Below, in pieces: positions 22,217 through 34,073 of a stretch of 64,000 bases of DNA. Under the pieces are notes generated by a model that worked only from the letters and a program-made list of their open reading frames with translations, had not been told where the DNA came from and did not search any database. How positions within the stretch are numbered: position 1 is the first letter of the stretch; every line of letters starts with the position of its first letter. A program made the translations under genes and the position numbers. The stretch is from positions 27,744,272 to 27,808,271 of the forward strand of contig CM055113.1 in the NCBI GenBank assembly GCA_029204225.1, read 5' to 3'. The stretch comes from Diphasiastrum complanatum. Taxonomy: Eukaryota > Streptophyta > Lycopodiopsida > Lycopodiales > Lycopodiaceae.

Positions 22217-24151
22217 CTAAATATTTGTAGGCAAATCAAAAGATAGTCCAAGAAAAGTTTCTTGTCCGAGCAGTTTATCTATGAGCAAACATAATTTGTC
22301 TTTCAAAAAGTCTTTCTTTTGAAAAGCATCACATAAAGTCTTAACCTCTTTCATAAACGTTTGTTGTTCATTACAACAATATATAGTTGCAATAACCTGA
22401 GAAACAATGATCTTATAGGAATTATAAATCGGTCTATTGGAGACCAAGTGTATGTATTGTAAACAATGGAAAGTAAACTCTCTTCTTTTGTTGTATTTGG
22501 AAAGGAGTATCGCACCACTTATAGGATCAAAAGCAATGGTGATATTCAAAAAGTTTATCGTATTGTTGGCCGTGTCGCTTCGTCGATATCAAGATATTCT
22601 AACGGATAAATCCAGATGTGTTTTGTCCAAGAATTTTTCGATAAGGGGGTTGTTGATAAAGCAGATGACATCAATATATCTGAATAAAAATTTGAAATCA
22701 TTCATAAATCGTATTTGCTTCAATTTTGCTAATCTTTTGATAAACCGTATTTCAAAATACGAGAGATACCAGTTATACCATAATGGTGAGCATGAGAAAC
22801 CCATGGGAATCCCCCTGATTTGTCCAAGTATGATTTCCAAGTCAATAGCATTCCATTCTACTAAATTTTTCTTGTTCTAGGTCCATTTGAAAATGTTTGA
22901 CTCTTGCTATCCATAGAGTTTTTCCCTATGTAAACTTGAAGGCAAACATGGTCAATTTATACGTAATCATCTTAAGACCATCCGGTCTGTCCAAGGGTAT
23001 ATTTTTGTAGCATTTGAAGATGTCTGTGGCTTTTATATAGTAAATGTCCTTGGGTATATTGAGATAGAAATCGACAGAGGAGTCAAATTGCCAAAGTAAA
23101 GTTGTATCCCCATTAGGTAGCTCTTGTATGTTTTTGCCTTAAGGCCTGCTCCTTCCATGATGAAAAGGATGCAGCATACAAAGAACCCCTATCAAGAATT
23201 TAGCGAGTCCAGAAAAATAGCACTCATGGGCATTTGTGATCCATTTGAAAGAATTTTTATGAGCTTTGAAAGTGCATAAAAGATAGGGAAGTTCGTTAGA
23301 AAAAATGAAATCATCTGGTAGTATATATCCCATTGATGGTAGCCTTTATGTGTTCTATAGAGCCCTGAACATAATTGTTTGATTTGTCAGGAAAAGATTC
23401 AAAGTCTTGACTATCAAGCCTTTCAATTGCAAGCCTTCTAACAAGATGAATACAAATGAAGCATGGATTATGTTGTGCTCCATCAACACCATTGATATAT
23501 AGATGTTTGATTAGCCATTGATGTTCATTGTTGGCATCAATCTTTTTTTGTAATGTTACGATATTCCCATGAATCCATTTTTTTTCTTTTAAGAACTCAA
23601 TGCAAGTCTACATATATCAGCATGTTTTAAAATGGTATCTTCGTCCAACATTGCATAAACGGGTAAAAGTCTCGTAAGCTTGATCCAACCATCATATAGT
23701 TCATTACAACATTGTATATGCATGTATGCTTCAAAGTGATATGATTGAGACCTTTTTCTATGGATTGGTTGAGGTACTTACTTCTAATAATATTGCAGTT
23801 CGTTGTAAGTACATGTTCAAATTTTTTCGAAATGAAAATTTTTAAACGTTTCAGAGAAGAGCAAGAACATGAAGGTAGATTTTCAATATCAAAATTGCAA
23901 GAAACATCAAATGGAAAATACCATTCACTTTTGATGTTAGGCATGTATGACCAAGCAAACACAATATCATGAAAGGACTCGTGTATAAGGCCAAAGATCT
24001 GTAATAAAATGCGAGTGTAAAAGTGTCTCACATGAATGGTCTCAAACATCCTATTACAGTAGCGTAAATATAAAAAATTCTTTGTCTTGTCCTTGCGCGT
24101 GCTGATCCACCGTATTCCTAGTAAGAGTTCTTCTTTCCAAATCCTCGTCAT
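22217..24151 (-). pseudogene. Penelope-like element (PLE) reverse transcriptase
   Basis: Read from right to left, the pieces match PLE architecture and not LTR elements. The N-terminal region has CSCSSLKRLKIF and FEHVLTTNCNIIRSKYL, then SIEKGLNHITLKH (23900-23720). Next come LPYLLCTFKAHKNSFKWITN (23310-23240) and a finger-palm piece with FKCYKNIPLD. The core has GIPMGFSCSPLWYNWYLSYF (22818-22760) and FRYIDVICFINNPLIEKFL (22690-22630). The thumb-side block has YNKRREFTFHCLQYIHLVSN and SYKIIVSQVIATIYCCN. The catalytic RYIDD is RYIDV here (GTC at 22669-22667), which removes one metal-binding Asp. Frameshifts lie near 23330, 23000-22850 and 22600-22560. No GIY-YIG endonuclease domain is visible; it may be lost or never present. 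Confidence 0.82.
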
Positions 24152-24508
24152 CCAGTCAATCCCTATAAAAGTTCAGTCATTTAACCGATAAGTCTTCTTT
24201 TGTACCACTGCACTCGTCCATTTCGGACCTCCCAAAATTCACTTGTTGATAACTAATGCAAGATGGTGGCTTAATTCAAAATTGAATATTAATTATCAAT
24301 CTGCATAAATGAACTATTTTTTGCGACAGCCAAAAAATGCAAAGGACCAGAAGTCTTCCAAGTGGCCGAAGTGACAATAACCACCTGTAAACCATTTCCG
24401 AGTAGTTCTGCAAACTGTGTAAAAACATGAAGAAAACTGCAGGTCTGGATGATCAATTGGATGAAGATTAAAAGTTGATTAGTCGATTACTAGGAGAATA
24501 ATCCAACA
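24152..24508 (-). repeat. Possible 3' LTR remnant of the minus-strand copia
   Basis: Reading leftwards from 24508 the minus strand starts TGTTGGATTATTCTCC directly after a purine-rich AAGTGGGAG, as an LTR does. The same start occurs at 18995. The left end was not found; it is probably truncated near the PLE. Confidence 0.45.
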
Positions 24509-24515
24509 CTCCCAC

Positions 24516-26330
24516 TTAATATGAATCCATGAATGCCTTGACCATCAAACTTAGTTCTACAGAAAACTTTCTGTGTGCATCCAAGCTTAATGCTTTGGTA
24601 AAAATGTCTATTGTCATATCTTGTGTTCGACAGTACTGCAAGTTAATTTCTTTGTTGAGAACTTTGCTTCTGACGTAGTGATACTTCATTTCAGTGTGCT
24701 TACTCCTAGAATGAAACCTAGGGTTGGCCAATAAGGGCACTTTGATTATCACAAAATAAAATTGTGGGGCATATTGATTCGGACCGATATCTAAAAGTAA
24801 GTTTTTCAACCAAATTGCTTCCTTTGTAGCTTGAGAGATTGCGATATACTCTGATTCAGTGGAAGATAAAGCTATCGATGATTGCTTCTGATTGTTCCAT
24901 GAAATAGGACCATTGTTGAGAAAGAATGTAAATCCAGAAGTGGATTTACGAGTGTCTACATCTCCTGCCCAACTTGCATCTGTAAAACCATTGAGAATAT
25001 TGAGTTTGTCATTGTTGACTGCTCCATAACACATGCAAAAAATCCATAGTAGCTCGAAGATATCTCATAACTCTGACAAGGGCTTTCCAATGTGTTATAC
25101 CAAGATTGGTCATAAATTGACTTAGGAGCTGACTGCAAAAGCTATGTTTGGTCTGGTACAAATCATGGCATACATAAGAGATTCTATTATCGAATGATAA
25201 GGATATTAATGCATCTGTTCCTTCTCTTGAATTGTTTGAGGACTCTGGTCCTTTGACAATTTGAGACCTAGTTCCATTGGTGAGAGAGCTAACTCATAAT
25301 TAACAGATTATATCTGACTAACATATTGTAGATGTACCTTTGCTGAGTAATGTAGATCAACTTTTGATTTTTGTCTCTTTGGATTTGAATACCAAGGCAT
25401 ATGTGAGCTTCGCCCAAGTCGGTCATGTCGAATTCAGAAGATAGCATTGTCTTGGCTTCTTTTATCAGATCGATATTGTTGCTAAACAGCAATGTGTCAT
25501 CCACATACAAAGTGTTGATGATAAAAGAGTGTTGCATTGCTGAAGAGCTTGGTGTGTAGCCTTGAAACCATGCTCGAGCAGATTGCTTCAAGCCATAAAG
25601 TGCTTTATGGAGTTTACACACATGATTATGTTTACCTTCAATATTGTAACCTTCAGGTTGCACCATGTAAATGTCCTCTTTGATAACTCCATTAAGATAT
25701 GTTGTCCATACATCCATTTGGATCTGCTACAACGGCAAATGATAGCAAAAGCCGAATAGAAGAACGCCTAACTACTGGACTGAAAGTCTCAGTATAATCA
25801 ACATTACGTACTTGAGAAAATCCTCCGGCAACAAGTTGAGCTTTTCTTCTGTTGATGCTTCCGTATGCCTTGTATTTGATTTTGAAAATCCATTTGCAAT
25901 CAACTACGTTTCTGCTGGCAGGTAATTCGACAATCGTTCATGTTTGGTTCTTGATAAGAGATGAATACTCTTTATCCATAGCTTCTTTCCAAAGACTGAG
26001 CGCCTCTTCGACAGTCGTTGGCTCTTGAACAAAGTAAGCTATAGACTCATTGATATACCTAATAGATGGTCTGCTAGTTCTTGATGATCTTCTGGGCAAT
26101 AAAGGAAGTTGATCATTTTCATCATGTTGTAGTTGCTGAAATGCAACATGATCATCTTCGGATTTGATGTTGATAGGTCATGAGTAGCTGAACTTGGACC
26201 TTCGATAGAAATAGTCGACTGAGGAACTTGAAAGTTCAATATGTCGGAAGAGTCGGACAAGTCGGCTATATAGGCTTTGTCTTTTCCCTTGAGGTCGATA
26301 AACTAATCTTCGATGAAGATGACATCCCGG
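24516..26330 (-). pseudogene. Ty1/copia RT and RNase H remnant
   Basis: From right to left: an integrase-RT linker (TSRDVIFIED, then IDLKGKDKAYIADLSDSSD), then RT with DCKWIFKIKYKAYGSI, NVDYTETFSPVVRRSSIRLL, HKALYGLKQSARAWFQ and the catalytic TLYVDDTLLFSNN (25500 area). RNase H follows with TDASWAGDVDTRKSTSGFTF, ALSSTESEYIAISQATKEAI and DIFTKALSLDAHRKF (24960-24560). Catalytic residues in RT and RNase H are kept, but frameshifts (about 25720, 25290 and 24750) inactivate it. On the right it joins a gypsy remnant with no visible LTR between them. Confidence 0.92.
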
Positions 26331-28495
26331 CTAGTGAATATCTTCGAGGGAATCGAGTAGTGTTTTGCTTGATAGAACTCAAAGGTAGATTGGTCTCCGA
26401 TGTCACAGATGTCTTGCAGAAAGATTTCAAGTTGTGAAGTGCTCTCTTCATCCAACACATCTAAAAAGACAAGAGAGTGTGAAAAAAGAGGTGTATCATG
26501 AATGGGAGTAGGTTCGGCGGACAAGGAGTCATTTTCTTTTTCAAGACAGGAAAATACTTTTCTAATAATTTGGCTGAAAAATCTTTCTTCCTCATACTTA
26601 TCAAGACTGGCTAAATCAACAGCAAAATTCTCCACAATTCCCAAAGGGCCAATACAATTTATGAAAGAGTGTTTGATTTGTACTACTTTTGTAAGCGGTT
26701 CTGAATGCCTATAATGCTGCATACAGTTTATGTGCCCAATCAGACCGACTCGCTTCAACTGTTTTTGTCATAATAGTGCAGAGAATCTTATCGAAAGATT
26801 CAGCTTGGCTATTTCTTCTGGGATAGTAAGGAGTACTAAATTTGTGTATAACAAAAAAATCGTCCAGTAAACACTTTATTATTTGATTAACAAAGTGTGT
26901 ACCCCGGGTCAACATTTTCGTAGAGAAATTTGGCCGTAGATTTCGCATAAGCAACTTTGACAGCTTTGGCTTCAACCCACTTGGTCATATAATCAGTTGC
27001 TACAATAATGTATCGGGCCTGAGATCCTCGTGAGGCAGGATGAATAGGACCAACATAATTCAGTCCCCATTTTTCGAACGGTGCTTGCGATAAAACCGGG
27101 TGCAAGGGTTCATAGTTCTGTCTAGTAGGCATGCTCGGTGACAAACATCACATGTCTGAATGTAATTTTCTGTGTCTTATGAAGTGTAGGCCACCAACAA
27201 CTTGATTGCAAAAGTTTGCGAACCGTAATATTTGTAGAGAAATGTCTTCGCCCATGCCATCATGTGAAAACATGATCAAATCTGGTATTTCATGCGGTAA
27301 AACACATCTACGTAGAATATTGTCTGATCTACGACGATATAATTGTCCTGCAATCAGTTGATAAGGTTGAACCTTATGAATCAATTGTCTAGTCTGTACT
27401 TTTGTCAAAGAGTCATTTGGTTGTCCTAGCATGAACTACTCAACAATATTCACTCCCCACTCAGGTACTGCTTCTACATAGAACAATGCAGCATCTGGTA
27501 ATTCATCATCCACTTCAGTATTAACTGCTGTGGATTCAATTTGCGAAATGTGATCGGCTAGATAATGTTGCTTCCCCTTTCGAACCAAAATTCAAAAGTC
27601 AAATTCAGTCAATAATAGTAACCATCTTGCAATACGTCCAGTATTGCATGTCTTGTTTACCAAAGTAACGGCTGGTGATTCGTATAAAATGCAAAGTGAC
27701 AAAATTTCCGAACAGAAAAAATCATGGCTAACGCTTCATGTTCTGTTGTTGAATAGTTCTTCTCCGGATCTGTAAATTGTCTGCTTGCAAATTGTATAGA
27801 ATAGTCCTTCTTATAGTCACCTGGCTGCGTCAAAACTGATCCAATGGCATATTTTGAGGCATCCGTGTGAACATGAAATTCAACCGTCTAATATGGAGAA
27901 CGTAGTATCGGTGCTAAAGTTAATATTTTTTTTTAAATTTTTGAAAGGCTTCTAATGCCTCTACTGTCCAAACAGGAACAATAGATAGTTTGTATATAGG
28001 TCGTGCTAAATCCGCAAAGAAGATAATAAAAATTCGATAGTAGTTCTCATGACCCATAAACACATAAACTCCACGAATCGTTGTTGGCGGTGGCAATTCC
28101 ACAATAATCTTGATTCTAGAATAATCTGTGGCAATGCCATGTCTCGATATCACATGCCCAAGCACAACTCTGTGGAATACCCATATCTGACATTTTTCTG
28201 GATTTAGGAAAATTTGATATTTGCGACATCTTTCAAATACTTTCTCCAATCGATCCAGGTGGTCTGTATCTGTACTTATGGACTCCTAGGTCATCCAAGA
28301 AAATTTCAAAAAATTTATGTAGATAATCTTTAAAAGCAAATTGCATTACTCTTTGGAAAGAACTTGGTGCATTACAGAGTCCAAACGTCATTACTTTGTA
28401 AGCATAGGTGTCCCATTCTGTTGCAAAAGCAATTTTGTGGTGATCTGCATGTGCAATCTTAACCTGGTTGTAGCCACTAAGTCCATCAAAGAATC
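26331..28495 (-). pseudogene. Ty3/gypsy RT-RNase H-integrase remnant
   Basis: RT begins at FFDGLSGYNQVKIAHADHHK (28495) and has MTFGLCNAPSSFQRVMQFAF, a catalytic FLDD and KCQIWVFHRVVLGHVISRHG. RNase H (27900-27500) shows HTDASKYAIGSVLTQPGDYK and STTEHEALAMIFSVRKFCHF. Integrase (27430-26640) has FEKWGLNYVGPIHPASRG and YMTKWVEAKAV, then RGTHFVNQII and YYPRRNSQAESFDKIL. The first catalytic Asp of integrase is Asn (GLNYVGP), and the Asp of the usual SDRGTHF is gone, while the Glu remains. Many stops and shifts occur. RT is cut off at 28495 by non-RT sequence carrying leader-like repeats. Confidence 0.9.
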
Positions 28496-28539
28496 TACAA
28501 ATATTTGTAAAGAGAGTACACAAGTAAGAGTTATGCATG

Positions 28540-29110
28540 CATGTGTCCATCCTTCCGTCGCTGGTTGGAGGAGGCTAAAGAAGTGAAAAATTCTATGAAC
28601 AGATAGCACAAGTTCATGGTCCATCGCTGGACAGTTAGCCATGCATGAGTATATAGTATTATCAACTGAAGAGGAGACCATCCTCCTATCCGTCGCTAGA
28701 ACAACAGGGTCTCTATGTGTAGATTAGGTGTTTAAACGTGAGTATATCATGCATATGCAATCCATCGTTGGAAAGCACAAAGCATTATTGATACATCTTC
28801 TTCATATGAGCAATTATCGGCGATCTGTCCATCACTGGACAACAATCCTTGTCCAACCCTGGACAGCACTCATTCCTACTCAAAGAAAAGTGTGAAGCAT
28901 GTGTAGGAGTGAGGCAGCCCTCCATCGCTGCTCACTGAGCCATAAGGAGTAAGCAAAAGGCATGGAAAAATCGTGGTTACATCATTACTATCACCTACGA
29001 TTTCAGAGAATTATCACATACTTTGAAACTGTCCATCACTGCCCTTTGAGACAGGGTGGACGATTTCAAGAAACCAAAATTGTCATTGTTGTCCATCGCT
29101 GGACCTCAAT
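28540..29110. repeat. Array of GTCCATCGCTGGAC-like words
   Basis: The quasi-palindrome GTCCATCGCTGGAC, or a close variant, recurs about nine times at intervals of about 25-110 bp (28549, 28619, 28681, 28759, 28826, 28851, 28920, 29031 and 29092 areas). The array adjoins an LTR-like region on the right and looks like the leader of a minus-strand LTR element inserted into the gypsy RT. Confidence 0.55.
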
Positions 29111-29230
29111 GTGTTCTTGTCCTATCACAACCTCAACATGGTTTAGAAAGATGAATGACATACCGAATCCAATCATTATTACAACAACCTCCTCCGGAAA
29201 GTAGAGTAGATGTAAACGTAATGTAAGAGA

Positions 29231-30239
29231 GAAGAAAATACATACAGTAAGTTGTCAGATCGTTGATCCGTATGTAGGTAGGGCGCACTTTCAGCGAGTA
29301 TCAGAGGAGCAGAGTTCTTCACCGGTGTTGTAAAGCAAAAATGGTTGAGAAGAGCATGTACTTATAGTTCCCAATAAGGTAGTAACCTGGAAGGAGAGAG
29401 TGGGAGTGGGAAACTCTATTTCCCTCCAAATTATTTTACACGGACCAAACCAGTTCAAATATTTGTGGGAAAACTTTCTAAGTAAAAAAAATTCCATCAA
29501 GTGCAAGGGTACAATCCAAAAAAACCTTGTAAGTATGTAGAGCCTACCACACATTGCTTATTCAAGTCTGAAGCAAATGGTTTAATGTGCATACTTGTGC
29601 AAACGCTTATAGCTTTATGGTTCGAAACCGAACCTAATCGAAAACAAAGATAGTACTAATATTCGATGCTACAAAGAGCGCAAGTTTTATTTGTTTGTGC
29701 TTAAACACAATAGTATTCCCTTTGAAATAGCAGTCATTCAAAAGTATGATAGCAAAACAGGTTACAACATGATGTATACCAATCATAATCAGAATGTGCC
29801 AGTGTCCGAGTTGTATCTTTAGTATAATAGCATGATACTACAGTGGCTTCATCTTTGGAGTATGTATGTAACCTTTCGTTACTTATGGAACAACCACACA
29901 TTCATTTTGTCCTTTAAAGGATAGTAAAACATATTGTAAACTGTAGTTATCAAACCAAACTATCATCCTTTCATATCTATGATAAGGAGTTTGAATTCAC
30001 ACAACCATTTATGAGATAATAAGTACTTCATCGCTGGTCATTATGAAGCTCTTGTCTCAACAGCTAGTATTCCGCGACTCTCAGTCTTTGTTTGTCTCGT
30101 CTTCTCAAAGACCTCCTCGGTCTAACGTGAGAGGTGCTCGTGGGTAGGTCCGGTCAAGTATCTTGGGGATTTGTCAGAATCAGCCAACACAGAACCAATA
30201 TTGAGCAATTGTTGGGAGATAACAATTATTACCGTAAGT
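29231..30239 (-). other. LTR-like and unassigned sequence
   Basis: On the minus strand, near 29430-29250, there is a run with TTTGGAGGGAAATAGAG and a TATA-like AACTATAAGTACATG, as in an LTR promoter. Similar wording (TTTTCCCTCCAAAT) occurs in the LTR at 5254-5608. The stretch 30070-30120 (CGTCTTCTCAAAGACCTCCTCGG) recurs with changes at 32700-32735, so it may be part of a repeated LTR. No PBS could be assigned and no gene is seen. Confidence 0.4.
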
Positions 30240-30658
30240 AGTTAAAAGGTCTCTTTGTCTCTAAGAAGAATAAACAAATTAATCTGCCAGATATTGGCAT
30301 ACTATCTATTGATTTAGGAGACCTTGGTGAACTAGAAATTGATGCTACAATCGCCGGATGCTGAATCGAAAAGGTGCCGATTGACTCAGGTTCAAGTGTG
30401 AACATAATAACTGAAGACACTGCTCATGCCTTAGGTTTGACTAATATTCAACCAACCCAAAGAGATATTAAGTTGACTGATTCGACATAAAGAAAACCTG
30501 TTGGCGAATTGAAGGACGTGACTGTATATATTTAAGCCAAGCATTTTACAATGAACTTTATTGTTATCAAACCACTTGTTTTGTTATCTTATTCTATTCT
30601 AATTGGATGATCATGGCTTTATCAGTCTAACACAAGTGTACACTGGAAGTCCAGAGAA
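30240..30658 (+). pseudogene. Gypsy aspartic protease fragment, inverted
   Basis: The plus strand reads VPIDSGSSVNIITEDTAHAL, then GLTNIQPTQRDIKLTDST, a stop, and KPVGELKDVTVYI. This is a gypsy retropepsin with the active-site DSG. At least three in-frame stops follow. Its orientation is opposite to the gag piece directly to its right and to the gypsy pol to its left. Confidence 0.72.
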
Positions 30659-31039
30659 CTAAGATTCCAAATTGGCGAGACAACTAATCATGGAGAACAG
30701 ATTACCACCTGGAGTTGTGACAATCTTGTATATGGCGTTCATGGTCATGGAAAACAGTTGGACCATAGAGTTGGGAGACACACCATATACATCAAACGCA
30801 TTCTCAAATATTTGCAAGAATCTTTGAGGGTCTGAACTACCGTCGTACTTAGGAAGGTCTAACTTTGGTGTTCGTTTTTTAGTATGCGGTCCGTGGTTAG
30901 TAAAGGCCCCATTTAAGTGAGCTCTTGCTTGTGAGGATTCAGCAGCATGAAATTGTGGTCGGTCGTATGCAACGGCTGCTCTCATAGGTTCCCCTCTCTC
31001 GAATGGAATGGTAGATGGATCATGAATTTGTGATTTCAT
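30659..31039 (-). pseudogene. Gypsy gag fragment
   Basis: The minus-strand reading has TKKRTPKLDLPKYDGSSDPQ, RFLQIFENAFDVYGVSPNSM and VQLFSMTMNA, a Ty3/gypsy gag core (capsid-like) motif set. It ends where the inverted protease begins. Confidence 0.75.
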
Positions 31040-31374
31040 TCGAGAGTACCTATTGTATCGAGTCTGTTATGTGAAGGGAGATACCAACTCCAGTGGATAA
31101 TCCTCTGTGGTATTAGGATCCTAAGGACAATCCATATGGAAAATCTAGAGTACCTTAGGATAGGGTATTTAGGCCTCTTGGACTCTTTTTCTGGTTTTAT
31201 GGTTTTTTTTTTTTAACATTCTGGGTTTAAAACATATCAAGATATTTTAATCAGAGTATAGTGATTTGTATGTTTTCAAATATCACAGTGTTCCATGTAG
31301 GGATATTGCAAAAACTGGGTTGATAATTGTGGTACTTGGCAAGTAGTAGAGTCTAGTCAATTATAGAATTGACT

Positions 31375-31925
31375 TTCAAATTGACTCAGCTCGGTTGAGA
31401 TCTCGAGGCAATGACGGTTGAGATTTGAAAGATAGGCGTGGTTGGGATGATAATGGAGAGGCTCAATCGAGATCTTAACGGAGAGGCTCGGTCGAGATCT
31501 TGACAAAGAGACCTGGGTGAGAATCTGACGGAGAGACATGGTCAAGATTTTGACGGAGAGATGCAGTTGAGATCCTGACGGAGAGACACGGTCAAGATCT
31601 TGACGAAGATACTCGGTCGAGATCTGAAGTAAACATCACGACTGAGATCTAAAGTGGAGGCTCGGTCGAGATCTGTCGGAGAGACTTGCGGTTGAGATTT
31701 GAGCGTAAGGCTCGGTCGAGTCCTGATAGAAGTGATTGAGATCTAAACGTGAGGCTCGGTTGAGACCAGACAAAAATGAGACTCAGTCGAGATCTGAGCG
31801 TGAGGCTCAGTCGAGATATGATGGAGAGACTTGCGGTTGAGATCTGAGCATAAGGCTCGGTTGAGATCTTCACGAAGAGGCTCGATCAAGACCGTAATGG
31901 AGAGATTCGGTCAAGATTTGAAGCA
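31375..31925. repeat. Degenerate minisatellite, unit about 27-30 bp
   Basis: The consensus is close to GAGGCTCGGTCGAGATCTGA followed by CGGAGAGA. About eighteen units show substitutions and length changes. ORFs on both strands here are repeat artefacts. It lies upstream (on the minus strand) of the gypsy gag fragment, where a leader would be. Confidence 0.8.
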
Positions 31926-32754
31926 GACTCGTTCACAGACAGATCAACATTCCAAACAAGCAAACAGTCAGCGATTCTTGTTACTCATTAAGTCTAGATA
32001 TTCAAAAACAGTAATGCACCTAGATTAATTCACAAGTCAAGAACAAAAACAAGAAACTAACTACCTAACAGCATACTAGCAATCCAAGAATCAAGAAACA
32101 CCCATCTCTTGATTTTTAGATAACCCAAGAACAATCAAGAACTTGATTGTTAGAAGATATGCAAGATTTGCATCACAAACCCAGCCTATTTAGTTTACCT
32201 GAACGCTGATTCCTATGCTAATCCACAAGAAAACAGGAAAAAGTAATCCACTCTACTATCCACAACCACACACAAAGGATGGAAGGGCAAGATCATGAAT
32301 GCATCACTCAAGAAACAAGCATGATCGAAGAGCTCAGAAGATGCACCAAAACTCGTGGAGGCTCTTCTCATTTGGACATGGAATAGATTCATTACACAAA
32401 AAGCTCCTCTTCTCAAAGAGGGAGTCTCTTAAATAAGCAAGAGAGCTACTTAGGTGGCATCCTAGTGGCATTCCCACATTTCACAAATTACAAGTGGAAT
32501 AATGCCCTCCACTAGAGGTCACCATCAAAAGGTGGCTCACTTTACTTTCTTTAAGAGGGGTCTACTTGCATTTATTACTTTGCCTAGAAATACTAGTTCC
32601 TACATGGTCATTCCATCTTTCGGGATTCACCATGAGGCTTACACAATTTCTACTCGTCATTCTTAACTAGTACTTCTCGGCTCCCATACTCGGCTCTTAG
32701 TCTTCATTCGTTTCGTCTTCTCAGAGACCTCCTCTTGCTGTTCTTGCTACAACC
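31926..32754. other. No recognisable gene; LTR-like right end
   Basis: This is AT-rich sequence with no motif. At 32690-32740 it repeats, with changes, the CGTCTTCTCAGAGACCTCCT phrase of 30100. It may be LTR material of a plus-strand gypsy element whose first ORF follows. Confidence 0.4.
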
Positions 32755-33240
32755 AAAGTGGATTTAAATGACACACTCGGTTTAGTTTCAAACCTTGCGC
32801 GGGTCATCCAGACCATGATCAATGAAAAAACAGACATGAATTAGTGCATATCAAAGCTGGGTACTAAAAATACACTGATAACCTAGAAGGTTATTCAGTT
32901 GAATCACGAGCTCAAGATTGCCAAGCAACATGAGGCAAAATCTGAAGCTGAACTGAAAAAAGCCTAGCAAATAGCTGATTCTCTTGAAGGCTATGTGGGA
33001 ACTCTTCAGGATGCATTAAAGATAGTGCAAGACCAACAAGGCTGTCCAAGCTTGTAAACAATAGGTGCTGCTGCTGGCAGGTCAATTGGATTTGGCCGAG
33101 ATTGAACGCGAATGTCTTCAAGGTGAATTGGATGCGACCACCCTTGAACGAGATTCTTATCTGCAGACACAAGTGCATGATCGTCCCATCACAATGGACT
33201 AAATCCAATACCTGTTCAGGAAAGTCAAAACCTACCGCAC
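32755..33240 (+). pseudogene. Coiled-coil ORF fragment, unknown family
   Basis: One reading gives VDLNDTLGLVSNLARVIQTM, then LNHELKIAKQHEAKSEAELK and LEGYVGTLQDALKIVQDQQG. After a frameshift near 33040 it continues LDLAEIERECLQGELDATTL and ITMD, a stop, IQYLFRKVKTYRTL. Heptad-like charged repeats suggest a coiled coil. Position and context fit an N-terminal ORF of a gypsy-type element, but the family is not recognised. The minus-strand copia LTR cuts it at 33243. Confidence 0.5.
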
Positions 33241-33242
33241 TT

Positions 33243-34073
33243 TGTGAAATTTCACACATGTGGGAATGCCCTAACATGTGTGAATGATCTCCTAAGCAAG
33301 CTTATGCACTTGTTGATCAATACTAGATTGAATTCCAAGATCTAGATCAAAAAACTAAGGCAAAGAGACAAAGATAGATGCATATGTTGATAGCCAAAGT
33401 ACTACACTTGTAAGAAAGTGATCATTAAAAAAACTAAGTAAAATTAAGCTCCTCTCCTTGGGTAGAGAGTGAGTAGAGCTAATTTGAATTCGGGTAGAGA
33501 GAGAATGTAAAACAAGCAAATCTCACAATACTCAAGTTTGACTCAAAAACTCAACTTAGATTATGATTGGAAAGAGGATACATATGAAACTTGTGGAGAT
33601 CCTTCCTTGCATCCTATTGGACCCCTAATCCTAGCCTCTCTAACGCTATTGGATGAGTGATGCATCTATCTTGCAATTCTATTGGACCCTTTATAAAAAT
33701 ATCTCAATTTTGATTGGGACCCTTTGACCAAAGCCAACACTTTGACTTGATCACTCATCAGATTACATTAACACAAGTGTCACAATACTATTTACAAGCC
33801 TAACTAGCTCGAAATTGCATCATAAACTACTTTGGCTCAATAGAGGCATTACATGTGGATTTAACCAAGCTGCCATCTATGCCAATTTTTGGCCCTATTG
33901 CAACTCTACACAAAGATGCTTGACATAAAAACTTATGAAATCCCTAAATCTATGATAGATGACTTTTATTACTATTTTACAGATGTGGGAACATGCTCCA
34001 CACATGTGAAATGTACTCACAAACATTAAAGAAACATAAAATCACCAAGATAGATTTTTGACTATTTTTCACA
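33243..34073 (-). repeat. 3' LTR of the minus-strand copia element
   Basis: Its ends are TGTGAAAT (33243) and TTTTTCACA (34073), an 831-bp unit with inverted ends. It aligns along its length with 44250-45052, e.g. GATCTCCTAAGCAAGCTTAT and TTTGGCCCTAT. Confidence 0.88.

Noticed and set aside
28540-29110. CRISPR-like array
   Set aside because: The repeated word is short, quasi-palindromic and degenerate with irregular spacing in plant retroelement DNA; no spacer regularity.
31649-32028. ORFs over the 31.4-31.9 kb minisatellite
   Set aside because: Unit length near a multiple of three keeps frames open; both strands are equally open.
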